From: an uncultured Collinsella sp.
GTDB taxonomy: Bacteria > Actinomycetota > Coriobacteriia > Coriobacteriales > Coriobacteriaceae
Direction of reading: 5' to 3'
Length of the DNA: 19,350 nt
Assembly: GCA_937995345.1 (NCBI GenBank)
Contig: CALKKS010000019.1
Location: 1-19,350, forward strand
Made by a program: the position numbers and the translations under genes. Under the pieces are notes generated by a model, which saw only the letters and a list, made by a program, of their open reading frames with translations, was not told the origin of the DNA and ran no database searches. How positions within the stretch are numbered: position 1 is the stretch's first letter; the number at the start of each line of letters is the position of its first letter. Below are positions 7,093 to 14,816 of this stretch, one piece after another.

Positions 7093-8973
7093 CTAGGCAG
7101 CCTGAACAGCGGGCTGGTCCTCGTCGATAAAGAAGCGCTTGTACCACACCAGGAACACGAGCGGCGTATAGATCTTGCGCTGGAAATCGCCCTTGCCCGC
7201 AAAGTGCAGATCGAGCAGGTGCATGAGCTCGTCGGTATCGAAGAACTCGCTTGCCCACGGCGCGGTGAAGTACTCCTTGACATAGTCGTACCACTTTTGC
7301 TCGCGCAGCCAGTAGACAATCGGCACCGGGAAGCCCACCTTGGGACGGGTGGCCCACTCATCGGGCAGCGACTTGTTGGCAGCGTGGCGGAGTACCTGTT
7401 TGTTGCCGTTCTCGTTGATGCGGTAGCGGTCGGGAATGTGCTCGGCGAACTCCATGACTTTGCGGTCCAGGAAGGGCACGCGCAGCTCCAGCGAGTGCGC
7501 CATGCACATCTTGTCGGCCTTGAGCAGAATGTCGCCCGGAAGCCACATGTTCATGTCCAGGTACTGCTTCTTGACCAGCTCGGGCTGACCCTTCACGCGC
7601 GCATAGATGGGAGCGGCAAGCTCGAAGGCGCCATCGCCGGTGTTGTACTCGGGCTTGAGCACGTCGTCGACCTCGCGCTCCGGCCATACCAGAGCCTGTC
7701 CCAGGAACGACTTCTCGGGGATCTCGGCACCCTTGACCAGGAAGTTATGTCCCTTGAAGTACGGCATATGCAGCGCCAGGTTACCGAGCGCGCGACGGAT
7801 GGGCAGCGGCACCATCTTTTTGTACTTGCGGACTGGGACCGTGTCCTCGTAGTAGGCGTAGCCGCCAAAGAGCTCGTCGGCGCCTTCGCCCGAAAGCACG
7901 ACGGTGACGTCCTTGCGGGCCATCTCGGCCAAGAACCACAGCGGCACGGAAGACAGGTTGGACTGCGGCTCGTCCATGTGATACTGGATGTCCTCGAGCG
8001 CACCGAAGAACTCGTCGGCGGTAATCATCTTGCGAACGTTTTCGACGCCGAGCTTATCGGAAAGCTCCTTGGCGTAGTTAGTCTCGTTGAAATTCTTGTA
8101 ATCGAAGCCCACCGAGAAGGTCTTGTCGGGCATGAGGCAAGCGGCGATGTAGCTGGAGTCGACGCCGCCGGAGAGGAACGACGCGACCTTGACGTCGGCG
8201 ATGCGATGGGCCTCGACGCTCTCGTGCACGACCTCGTCCAGCTCGTCGACGTACTCCTCGAACGGCTTCTCGACGGCAGAGTAATCGCAATCCCAGTAGC
8301 GCTCGATGTTCATCTTGCCGGTCGGGATGTCTACGGTAAAGTAATGCGCCGGCGGCAGCTTGTAGACACCCTCGAAGAAGGTCTCCTCGGTTGCCGAATA
8401 CTGCAACGTCATGTACGGACGCAGAGCCTTTTTGTTGACCGCCTTGTGGAAGTGCGGGTAGTCCAGGAAGCTCTTGATCTCGGAACCAAAAAGCACGCCC
8501 GGAGCGCCGTCGCCCGCATCGGCCATGGGATAGTAGTAGAGCGGCTTGATGCCAAAGATATCGCGGGCGCCAAAGAGCTTGTTCTTCTTCTTGTCCCAGA
8601 TGACGAAGGCGTACATGCCGCGCAGGCGATCGAGTACGGCCTCGCCCCACTCCTCGTAGCCGTGCAGGAGGCTCTCGGTGTCGGCGCCGCAGTGGAACTT
8701 ATAGCCCTTGACCTCGAGCTCGGAGCGAAGCTCTTGGAAGTTGTAGATCTCGCCGTTGAAGACGATGACGACGCTGCCGTCCTCATTGGCCATGGGCTGA
8801 GCACCGGCCTCGGTCAGGTCGAGAATCGACAGGCGGCGGAAACCCAGGGCAACGCGGCCGTCGATAAACTGGCCGCCCATGTCGGGACCACGATGGACGA
8901 TGCGGTCCATCATCTTGGTGAGCACCTCGGATTGGTTATCCGTCCCACCGACAAAACCGACAAAACCGCACAT
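7093..8973 (-). CDS. asnB: asparagine synthetase B (glutamine-hydrolysing)
   Basis: Cytosolic enzyme that makes asparagine from aspartate, glutamine and ATP. Seen: an N-terminal class II glutaminase domain (about residues 1-210) starting MCGF, whose Cys2 is the nucleophile after Met removal, with VHRGPD at 26-31, NGEIYN at 73-78 and GADTE at 97-101. The C-terminal synthetase domain carries the PP-loop SGGVDSS at 268-274 and SGEGADELFGGY further on. At 626 residues it falls in the long AsnB group. ATG 8973 follows AAGGGG at 7 bases. It appears monocistronic: its own terminator follows. A -10-like TATACT lies at 9025-9030 (minus strand), but I see no good -35, so its promoter is unresolved. Some members amidate other substrates; the context does not suggest this here. 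Confidence 0.95.
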   Translation of the reverse strand: MCGFVGFVGGTDNQSEVLTKMMDRIVHRGPDMGGQFIDGRVALGFRRLSILDLTEAGAQPMANEDGSVVIVFNGEIYNFQELRSELEVKGYKFHCGADTESLLHGYEEWGEAVLDRLRGMYAFVIWDKKKNKLFGARDIFGIKPLYYYPMADAGDGAPGVLFGSEIKSFLDYPHFHKAVNKKALRPYMTLQYSATEETFFEGVYKLPPAHYFTVDIPTGKMNIERYWDCDYSAVEKPFEEYVDELDEVVHESVEAHRIADVKVASFLSGGVDSSYIAACLMPDKTFSVGFDYKNFNETNYAKELSDKLGVENVRKMITADEFFGALEDIQYHMDEPQSNLSSVPLWFLAEMARKDVTVVLSGEGADELFGGYAYYEDTVPVRKYKKMVPLPIRRALGNLALHMPYFKGHNFLVKGAEIPEKSFLGQALVWPEREVDDVLKPEYNTGDGAFELAAPIYARVKGQPELVKKQYLDMNMWLPGDILLKADKMCMAHSLELRVPFLDRKVMEFAEHIPDRYRINENGNKQVLRHAANKSLPDEWATRPKVGFPVPIVYWLREQKWYDYVKEYFTAPWASEFFDTDELMHLLDLHFAGKGDFQRKIYTPLVFLVWYKRFFIDEDQPAVQAA

Positions 8974-9141
8974 ATACTATCCCCTTTGCTGTTGCTGGGT
9001 ATCAAATCGAATCAGTAGCTTTTGAGTATACCCGAGGGTGTAAAGAGGGGCGGTATGTTCAGGCAATCTCAACTGAATCAGCTCCGCGCCGACACGCGCC
9101 GGTTACCTTTAATGGATATGAGGTGAACAACCCAATTGTTT

Positions 9142-9150
9142 TGCTATACT
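9142..9150 (+). promoter_or_regulatory. extended -10 promoter element of tRNA-Val
   Basis: TGCTATACT, a TGn-extended -10, ends 10 bases before the mature tRNA start. The -35 region is weak (GGTGAA at 17-base spacing), as is often tolerated with an extended -10. Confidence 0.6.
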
Positions 9151-9160
9151 CTCTCCGCAC

Positions 9161-9236
9161 GGGCGATTGGCGCAACGGTTAGCGCAGGTGCTTTACACGC
9201 ACAAGGCTGGGGGTTCGAATCCCTCATCGCCCACCA
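9161..9236 (+). tRNA. tRNA-Val (anticodon UAC)
   Basis: A 76-base tRNA with encoded CCA. The acceptor stem is GGGCGAT/ATCGCCC, perfect over 7 bp, with discriminator A. The D arm has GCGC/GCGC, the anticodon loop TTTACAC gives anticodon TAC (valine, GUA/GUG), and the T arm is GGGGG-TTCGAAT-CCCTC. It is the only plus-strand gene in the window and is divergent from asnB. A terminator follows 9 bases later. Confidence 0.97.
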
Positions 9237-9245
9237 TTGAATTGG

Positions 9246-9274
9246 AAACGGTCCTCGCAAGGGGACCGTTTTTG
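9246..9274 (+). terminator. intrinsic terminator of tRNA-Val
   Basis: Plus strand: AAACGGTCC, 8-base loop, GGACCGTTT, a 9-bp perfect stem running into a T-run. It starts 9 bases after the tRNA CCA end. Confidence 0.9.
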
Positions 9275-9282
9275 TTTGTGCC

Positions 9283-9303
9283 TGGTGCATAGGATTCGAA
9301 CCC
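9283..9303 (-). other. tRNA 3'-end-like fragment
   Basis: On the minus strand GGGTTCGAATCC followed by TATGCACCA resembles a T loop and acceptor 3' strand ending in CCA. It is in inverse orientation to the neighbouring tRNA-Val. Upstream sequence does not fold as a tRNA, and the T stem is imperfect (two G-U pairs, one mismatch). It is best read as a decayed tRNA or an integration scar, not a working gene. Confidence 0.4.
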
Positions 9304-9328
9304 GCCAGCACGTCCGTCACAAAGGCCG

Positions 9329-9546
9329 TGGCCAAAAAATGGCAAAAATGAGTACTGTTACTAATTTTGTAGCAGCGATTTTTGGGTTTCGCTGGGTAAA
9401 TCTAGCCCTGAATCAGCGATTTGAAGCCTTTGCTAGCTGTTTCCCCATTAACATAACTGAACATGTGTGGTCTAACTAATCCTAGATAGTCGGTTTCATA
9501 TGAGATTCAGCTGGTGACAGTACTCACATTTGGCATTTTTTGTCCA
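9329..9546. mobile_element. MITE-like element with 30-bp inverted repeats
   Basis: The 30-base arm at 9329-9358 and the reverse complement of 9517-9546 match at 26 of 30 positions by my count, and both end in GAGTACTGT on the inner side. The 158-bp interior is clearly AT-richer than the flanking genes and codes for nothing convincing. It has a small hairpin (CAGCGA at 9373-9378 with TCGCTG at 9389-9394). AAAGGC occurs at 9321-9326 and 9546-9551, a loose candidate for target duplication. The rest of this gene-free stretch, 9547-9662, holds only a 6-bp hairpin (9602-9619) without a T-tract. Confidence 0.6.
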
Positions 9547-9662
9547 AAGGCTCTCCTGGCCATTGCAGATTTGTGGCAAAACGGGCTCCAGACCGCTGAA
9601 TCGTGCCGCATATGGCACGTCCACAGTCCGGAACCCGGTTCAAATTGAGTTATTGCGCCGCG

Positions 9663-10946
9663 TTAGCCCAAGACACCCGACAGAATCTCGATCAGACTGT
9701 CCACGTCGGATTCCTCGCAGACGAGCGGCGGCAGGAAACGCAGCGTATGGGCACCCGTAGCGTTAATCACGGCACCGGCGGCCAGCGCGCGGGCAACAAT
9801 ATCATGCGCGTCGCCCGCGGCATCATCCAAATCACAGCCGAGCATCAAGCCGCGGCCACGCACCTCGGTCACGTTCGGCAGCTTGGCGAGCTTTGCCTCC
9901 ATATAGGCGCCTACCTTGGCAGCATGGTCGGCATAATCGCCGCGCACGAGCGCGGAGAGCGTCGCGGCGCACGCCGCGACAGCCAAGCAGCTACCGCCAA
10001 AGGTCGAGCCGTGGTCGCCCGGCTTAAACACGTCGGCAATCTCCTTCTTTGCTACGACGGCACCCATGGGCACGCCATCGGCAATGCCCTTGGCAAGGCT
10101 CATGATGTCGGGTTCCACGCCATAGGTTTGGAATGCAAACGGCTTGCCGGAGCGGAAGATGCCGCACTGGACCTCGTCGGCTATAAGCACGGCGCCCACT
10201 TCGTGTGCCAGGTCGCGCGCTGCCGCCATAAACTCCTCGGTCATGGGGTGCACGCCACTCTCACCCTGGATCGGCTCGAGCATCACGGCACAAATTTCGC
10301 TCCCCAGCTGCTTAAAGATCGCACGCAGTTCATCGATATCGTTGGGCGTGCAGGCCACAAAGCCACCCGGCAGCGGGCGAAAACTATCCTGTAGCCAATC
10401 CTGCATGGTGGCGGCAATGGTCTCGAGCGTACGGCCGTGGAAGCCGCCGCGCATGCACACGATAGTGTTGCCGCCGTTACCGGCACGCTTGGCGTACAGG
10501 CGCGCGAGCTTCATCGAGCCCTCGTTGGCCTCGGCGCCGGAGTTGGCAAAGAAGGTCTCCCAAACCTGCTCATCCGCAGCCGGGGCACCAAGAGCAGCTG
10601 CCGTGGTCTCATCGCCGGCGGCAATGGCATCGGCAAGCACGCGTGCACCATCTAAGTCGTCGTTGGCAAGCTTGGACAGCAGCGCCGCGACCTGTCCACG
10701 CTGCTCGATGTAGAAGTAATTGGAGACATGCATGAGCTTTTTGGTCTGTGCCTCGAGCGCCGAGAGCACAGCCGGGTCGCCATGACCTAGGCTGCACACG
10801 CCGATGCCGGCAAGAAAGTCGAGGTACTCACGACCATCGTCGCCGGTGAGCTTCATGCCGTGACCCTCGACAAACTCGACCGGAGAGCGGCCAAAGGTAT
10901 GCATAACGTAATGGGATTCAAGCGATTGCTGAGCTGCAAGTGACAT
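9663..10946 (-). CDS. argD: acetylornithine aminotransferase ArgD
   Basis: PLP-dependent class III aminotransferase that converts N-acetylglutamate semialdehyde to N-acetylornithine with glutamate as donor; it may also serve other ornithine-like substrates. Seen: NSGAEANE at residues 135-142, GGFHGRT at 167-173, EPIQGESG at 224-231, IADEVQ at 255-260 with the PLP-nitrogen contact Asp257, and the Schiff-base Lys286 in SLAKG. At 427 residues it is longer than the usual ~380-400. Much of the excess is an Ala/Asp-rich insert around 97-126, between the first helical block and NSGAEANE. ATG 10946 follows AAAGG at 6 bases. It is the last gene of argC-J-B-D, 69 bp after argB. No clear terminator follows. 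Confidence 0.94.
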   Translation of the reverse strand: MSLAAQQSLESHYVMHTFGRSPVEFVEGHGMKLTGDDGREYLDFLAGIGVCSLGHGDPAVLSALEAQTKKLMHVSNYFYIEQRGQVAALLSKLANDDLDGARVLADAIAAGDETTAAALGAPAADEQVWETFFANSGAEANEGSMKLARLYAKRAGNGGNTIVCMRGGFHGRTLETIAATMQDWLQDSFRPLPGGFVACTPNDIDELRAIFKQLGSEICAVMLEPIQGESGVHPMTEEFMAAARDLAHEVGAVLIADEVQCGIFRSGKPFAFQTYGVEPDIMSLAKGIADGVPMGAVVAKKEIADVFKPGDHGSTFGGSCLAVAACAATLSALVRGDYADHAAKVGAYMEAKLAKLPNVTEVRGRGLMLGCDLDDAAGDAHDIVARALAAGAVINATGAHTLRFLPPLVCEESDVDSLIEILSGVLG

Positions 10947-11015
10947 GGGATGCCTTTCGTTGGGCGCCAGACGGCGCAGGCCTATGGGTGCAGGAATGGG
11001 GCGGCTGCGAGTCAG

Positions 11016-11996
11016 TTAGACCGTCTGAAGCTTCTCGACCTCGTCGAGGTTCTCGGTCAGACGCGCAGCAAACGTCGAAAGCGGATGCGGATGCGTATCG
11101 AACTCGTAAGCCGTCTCGGTGGAATGGATCACGGTACCGACGCCGGCATCGGTCAGCAGCTCCAGCAGCAGCGAGTGCGGCGTAGTACCGTTAATGATGT
11201 GGGCACGAAATACGCCGGCGGTAAGCGCATCGACAGCGGCGCGTAGCTTGGGAATCATGCCTTTGTCGACCTCGCCCCCATAGAGCATCTCATTAACCTC
11301 GTCGAGCGTCAGGTTGGAGATGAGCGAATCCTTGTCGCTAAAGTCCTTATACAGGCCATCGACGTCGGTAAGGAAGATTGCCTTATGCGCGTGGAGCGCC
11401 GCGGCAACAGCACCGGCAGCGGTGTCGGCGTTGATGTTGAAGAAACCGCCGTCCTCCCCCGCCGCGACGGTAGCGATGACGGGGATGTACTCGCTATCGA
11501 GTAAGCGCTCGATATAGTCGGTGTTGACGTGCGTCACTTTGCCCACGCGACCGAGCTCGGGGTCGAGCGGCTCGGCGATGAGCGTGCCGGCATCGCTGCC
11601 CGACACGCCCACGGCCAGGTTGCCGTGGTGGTTGATGGCGGCAACCAGCTCCTGGTTAACCTTGCCGCCCAGCACCTCGCGCACGATATCCATGGTCGCC
11701 GGCGTGGTCTCGCGCTGGCCGTTCTTAAACTCGACGGGAATATCGTAATGGCTCAGCGCCTCGTTGATAGCCTTGCCGCCGCCATGCACGATGACGGGGC
11801 GCATACCGATGATCTTGAGCAAAACGATGTCGCTCATCACGTCGCGGCGCAGCTGCTCATCAACCATGGCGGCTCCGCCATATTTGATAACAACCGTCTT
11901 GCCGGTCAGGTTCTTAATCCACGGCAGTGCTTCGAACAGCAGCTGCGCGGTTGCTTCGTTGGATTCGCTCGAACGACAATCGCGTGCGAATTTCAT
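11016..11996 (-). CDS. argB: acetylglutamate kinase ArgB, probably arginine-sensitive
   Basis: Amino-acid kinase family enzyme that phosphorylates N-acetylglutamate, the usual control point when the acetyl group is recycled by ArgJ. Numbered from ATG 11996: KYGGAAM at 38-44 (Lys38), HGGGK at 71-75, GSDAGTL at 133-139, NINADTAAG at 187-195, TDVDG at 210-214 and Lys250. Residues 15-30 (ATAQLLFEALPWIKNL) form the extra N-terminal helix known to build the arginine-inhibited hexamer, and AHIINGTTPHSLLLE near 265-279 matches the arginine-site segment. I chose ATG 11996 because GAGG lies 6 bases upstream; a TTG at 12056 has no ribosome site. About 35 C-terminal residues (292-326) extend past the usual family end. 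Third gene of the arg cluster. Confidence 0.94.
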   Translation of the reverse strand: MKFARDCRSSESNEATAQLLFEALPWIKNLTGKTVVIKYGGAAMVDEQLRRDVMSDIVLLKIIGMRPVIVHGGGKAINEALSHYDIPVEFKNGQRETTPATMDIVREVLGGKVNQELVAAINHHGNLAVGVSGSDAGTLIAEPLDPELGRVGKVTHVNTDYIERLLDSEYIPVIATVAAGEDGGFFNINADTAAGAVAAALHAHKAIFLTDVDGLYKDFSDKDSLISNLTLDEVNEMLYGGEVDKGMIPKLRAAVDALTAGVFRAHIINGTTPHSLLLELLTDAGVGTVIHSTETAYEFDTHPHPLSTFAARLTENLDEVEKLQTV

Positions 11997-12077
11997 AATC
12001 TGCCTCGTCTTTCGTATCGTTATCGCGCCGTGCTCCGCTGTCCGCAATCGCGGCAAGATGCGCAGCGCGTCTGGAAT

Positions 12078-13346
12078 CTAGGAACGGTAGTCGCCGTTGA
12101 TGGAGATGTACTCATGCGTGAGGTCGCAGGTCCACACGGTCGTTGCCGCGTCGCCTGCGCCCAGGTCGGCCGAGATCACGATCTCGGGCGCCTCGAAACG
12201 TCGCAGAGCCTCGTCCTCGTCAAAGGGAACAGTCAGACCGTCGCGACAGACAGGCATGCCCATCATGTCGATGGAAACGTCTTCCTGATTAAACTTCACG
12301 CCGCACTTGCCAAGCGCCATAGCAACGCGGCCCCAGTTGCAGTCGTGGCCGGCGATGCAGGTCTTAACGAGCGGCGAGTTGGCAACGGCACGGGCGGCGA
12401 TATCGGCCTCCTCGTCGTTCACGGCGCCGGTAACGTTGACCGTAACAAGCTTAGATGCGCCCTCACCATCGGCGGCGATATTGCGCGCCAGGCTCTCGCA
12501 CACCTCGTGCACGGCAAAGGCCAACTCGTCAAAAGCATCGGAGCCCTCGACGATGGCCTCGGCATCTGCGGCAGCGGCGCCGGAGGCAAGCATGATGCAG
12601 GTGTCGTTGGTCGAGGTATCGGAATCGACCGTTACCTTGTTAAAGGTCTGCTTGACGGTCGAGAGCAGCAGGACATGAAGTGCCACAGGCTCGACGGGGG
12701 CATCGGTGGTGATAACTGCGATCATGGTGGCCATGTTGGGCATGATCATGCCCGAGCCCTTGCACATTCCGCCTACCGTATAGACATTGCCCGCATGGCC
12801 ATCGGCATCGCTGACGTAGGACACGGCATATTCCTTGGAATGCGTATCGGTCGTCATGATGGCGTGGGCCGCATCGGCGCCACCGTGGGCGGAGAGCGCC
12901 TCGTAGGCGGCAGGAACGGCGGTCTCAAACGTGTCGATCGGCAGAATCTGACCAATTACGCCCGTGGAGGCGACCAGAATCTGCTGGGGCTCGCAGCCGA
13001 TGACCTGCGAGGCGATGTTGCAGGTCTCGTGCGCGCAGGCAAGACCGGTCTCACCCGTGGCCGCGTTGGCATTGCCAGAGTTGACCGAAACGCCGGCAAT
13101 GACGCCGTAGCCCCTGTCGGCGCCGCCCAGGTTGGCACGGCTCACCTGCACGGGCGCCGCACAAAAGCGGTTAGTCGTAAACACGCCGGCCCCGGGACAG
13201 GGTTTATCGGGCACGACGAGCGCGTAATCCAGGCGCTCGGGATTCTTGCGGAATCCGGCATGGATGCCCGCCGCCTTAAAGCCGGCTGCCGCCGTTACGC
13301 CGCCCTCTACGGCACGAATCTTGATATCGAACTGCTCAGCATTCAT
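12078..13346 (-). CDS. argJ: bifunctional glutamate N-acetyltransferase / amino-acid acetyltransferase ArgJ
   Basis: Moves the acetyl group from N-acetylornithine to glutamate (and in bifunctional members makes acetylglutamate from acetyl-CoA), closing the acetyl cycle of ornithine synthesis. Seen: the self-cleavage site in KGSGMIMPNMATM, residues 196-208, where the chain should be cut before Thr207, the nucleophile of the beta subunit. STGVIGQ at 127-133, DTST in the beta part and HDCNWGR near the C-terminus are further family blocks. It has 422 residues. AAGGAG lies 11 bases before ATG 13346, a long spacing, so initiation may be weak. A terminator-like hairpin with a U-tract precedes it. 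No argA-type gene is seen nearby, consistent with a bifunctional enzyme, but this is inference. Confidence 0.95.
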   Translation of the reverse strand: MNAEQFDIKIRAVEGGVTAAAGFKAAGIHAGFRKNPERLDYALVVPDKPCPGAGVFTTNRFCAAPVQVSRANLGGADRGYGVIAGVSVNSGNANAATGETGLACAHETCNIASQVIGCEPQQILVASTGVIGQILPIDTFETAVPAAYEALSAHGGADAAHAIMTTDTHSKEYAVSYVSDADGHAGNVYTVGGMCKGSGMIMPNMATMIAVITTDAPVEPVALHVLLLSTVKQTFNKVTVDSDTSTNDTCIMLASGAAAADAEAIVEGSDAFDELAFAVHEVCESLARNIAADGEGASKLVTVNVTGAVNDEEADIAARAVANSPLVKTCIAGHDCNWGRVAMALGKCGVKFNQEDVSIDMMGMPVCRDGLTVPFDEDEALRRFEAPEIVISADLGAGDAATTVWTCDLTHEYISINGDYRS

Positions 13347-13372
13347 CGTCTTTATGACTCCTTATGTCAAAC

Positions 13373-13451
13373 AAAAAAGGGGCATCGGTTGGTGCGCCCT
13401 GCCAGCCACAATCATGAGACCAGCTTAAGAGTGGCGCCCCACTCGATGCCC
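13373..13451 (-). promoter_or_regulatory. terminator or attenuator between argC and argJ
   Basis: Minus strand: a 19-base arm starting GGGCATCG (13451-13433) pairs with a 19-base arm ending CGATGCCC (13398-13380), with about four mismatches, around a 34-base loop, followed by C and TTTTTTG. It lies inside the argC-argJ gap of 134 bp and 27 bases before the argJ ATG. It should cut argJBD expression relative to argC unless relieved. No leader peptide or known riboswitch is recognised. Confidence 0.65.
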
Positions 13452-13480
13452 GACTACCAAATCGTTAACAATCGAATGTG

Positions 13481-14551
13481 CTACACCGGGCACGCCACTG
13501 TGGGCAAGCCTCGTCGCTCGTCTAAACCAAAGACGATGTTGGCGCACTGGACCGCCTGGCCTGCCGCACCCTTGCACAGATTGTCGATGGCGCCCGTAGC
13601 CACCAGAACGCCCGCGCGCTTGTTGAGCGCGAGGCCAATCTGGGCGGCGTTGGTGCCGACGACCGAAGCCGTCTTGGGCTGCTGGCCGGCATCGAGTACG
13701 CGCACGAAGGTGCGACCGGCGTAGAACTGCTTGTAATGGTCGACGACGTCCTCAAGGGTCAGGGTATCGATAGCCTGCGGCGTAAGCGGCATCGTCACCG
13801 TAGAGAGCAGACCGCGCTTGAGCGGTGCCAGATGCGGGGTAAAGACGACACGATCGGTTAGGCCCAAGATCTGCTCGATTTCGGGCGTGTGACGATGCTT
13901 GCCCACGCCATAGGCCTCCAGGTTTTCGTCCGCGCTGCAAAAATGCGTACGGGCGTTGCAGGACTTACCGGCACCCGTTACACCGCTGATGGCGTCAACG
14001 ATCACGGGGCCGCTCTGGGCAACCCAGCCAGCGCGCACGGCAGGCGCGGCGGCAAGGCTCGTTGCGGTGGGATAACAACCGGCGCAGGCGACCAGCACGG
14101 GCTTGCCGTCGGCGTGGTCGGATGCAGCGGTCTCCAAATCCTGGCAGAACAGCTCGGGCAGACCAAAGGCGCGGCTCTTGAGTAGCTCGGGGCTCGTGTG
14201 CTCGGCCGCATACCAGACCTCAAAGGTGGCCGGATCGCTCAGGCGGTAGTCGGCCGAGAGGTCAATGCAGGAGACTCCCGCGGCAAGCAGGGCGGGCACC
14301 TGTGCCATGGCAGCCGTGTGCGGCACGGCCAAAAAGACCGCGTCGCAGTTCTTGAGCTCAGGGGCATCATGCGTCGTGAAGACAAGATCGCTCACGCCGG
14401 TGAAGCTCGGGTACACCGCAGACAACGGCTGGCCGGCATCAGCGTTGGACGTAATGGCAATAAGTTCAAAATCGGGATGGCCGAGTACGAGGCGAATGAG
14501 CTCGGCGCCGGCATATCCAGCCGCGCCGACTATTCCAACCTTTAAAGACAT
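13481..14551 (-). CDS. argC: N-acetyl-gamma-glutamyl-phosphate reductase ArgC
   Basis: NADPH-dependent reductase that converts N-acetylglutamyl phosphate to the semialdehyde, third step toward ornithine. Seen: an N-terminal Rossmann loop GAAGYAGAEL at residues 9-18, AVPHTAAM at 75-82, the catalytic Cys159 in ACAGCYPTA (155-163), GVTGAGKS at 190-197 and the histidine-bearing KHRHTPEI at 218-225. The 356-residue length is normal for the type 1 family. ATG 14551 follows AAGGAG at about 7 bases. It heads the arg cluster, and two ARG-box-like palindromes lie 86-120 bases upstream. Confidence 0.96.
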   Translation of the reverse strand: MSLKVGIVGAAGYAGAELIRLVLGHPDFELIAITSNADAGQPLSAVYPSFTGVSDLVFTTHDAPELKNCDAVFLAVPHTAAMAQVPALLAAGVSCIDLSADYRLSDPATFEVWYAAEHTSPELLKSRAFGLPELFCQDLETAASDHADGKPVLVACAGCYPTATSLAAAPAVRAGWVAQSGPVIVDAISGVTGAGKSCNARTHFCSADENLEAYGVGKHRHTPEIEQILGLTDRVVFTPHLAPLKRGLLSTVTMPLTPQAIDTLTLEDVVDHYKQFYAGRTFVRVLDAGQQPKTASVVGTNAAQIGLALNKRAGVLVATGAIDNLCKGAAGQAVQCANIVFGLDERRGLPTVACPV

Positions 14552-14636
14552 ATCAGACTCCTTGTCTGCAGTTATGCACCGATACGCATCCTGCAGCCGT
14601 CGTTATGAAGTGAGTTGAAACTTTAGCACCAAAAGA

Positions 14637-14671
14637 TGCATATATACGCAAATCTTTTGCATATTCATGCA
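14637..14671. promoter_or_regulatory. tandem ARG boxes (putative ArgR operator)
   Basis: Two imperfect 14-bp palindromes of the form TGCAT-N4-ATGCA: TGCATATATACGCA (14637-14650) and TGCATATTCATGCA (14658-14671). Their centres are 21 bp apart, the spacing of paired ARG boxes bound by hexameric ArgR/AhrC. They lie in an AT-rich patch just upstream of argC, where its promoter must be. No argR gene lies in the window. Confidence 0.65.
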
Positions 14672-14719
14672 TTGAAACAAACCAGACACATTCACGCGAA
14701 GGAATTGACAAATAACAAT

Positions 14720-14770
14720 GGGCCCCACATCGCCTGGCGTGCCTTGCGGTGACGCTGCAATGTGGGGCCC
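14720..14770 (-). terminator. terminator of the ribU-ecf-PPOX operon
   Basis: GGGCCCCACAT (14720-14730) and ATGTGGGGCCC (14760-14770) form a perfect 11-bp stem; the 29-base loop can add a small inner helix. On the minus strand it is followed by the T-rich ATTGTTATTTG. It lies 46 bases after the last PPOX gene and before the argC operator, separating the two operons. Confidence 0.75.
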
Positions 14771-14816
14771 GCTACATGCGAGAAAATGAATTGTTGAGGT
14801 TGGTTGAAGGGCTCGT

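Noticed and set aside
7204..9018. 604-codon plus-strand open frame
   Set aside because: Antisense shadow of asnB, which has a full set of catalytic motifs, a ribosome site and a terminator.
9144..9335. minus-strand frame with the string MRDSNPQP
   Set aside because: This is the well-known false protein read from the complement of a tRNA gene, here tRNA-Val.
9339..9479. 46-codon plus-strand reading frame starting MAKMSTVTN inside the inverted-repeat element
   Set aside because: No ribosome site, low-complexity AT-rich sequence, starts within a repeat arm and shows no recognisable domain. It is probably a by-product of the repeat.
13365..13370. perfect TTGACA on the minus strand just before argJ
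   Set aside because: A -10 at normal spacing would fall on the argJ start codon, so the transcript would lack the ribosome site; treated as chance.
11529..13724. 731-codon plus-strand open frame
   Set aside because: It lies antisense across argB, argJ and the end of argC, whose motifs are intact on the minus strand. Long opposite-strand frames are expected in GC-rich DNA.
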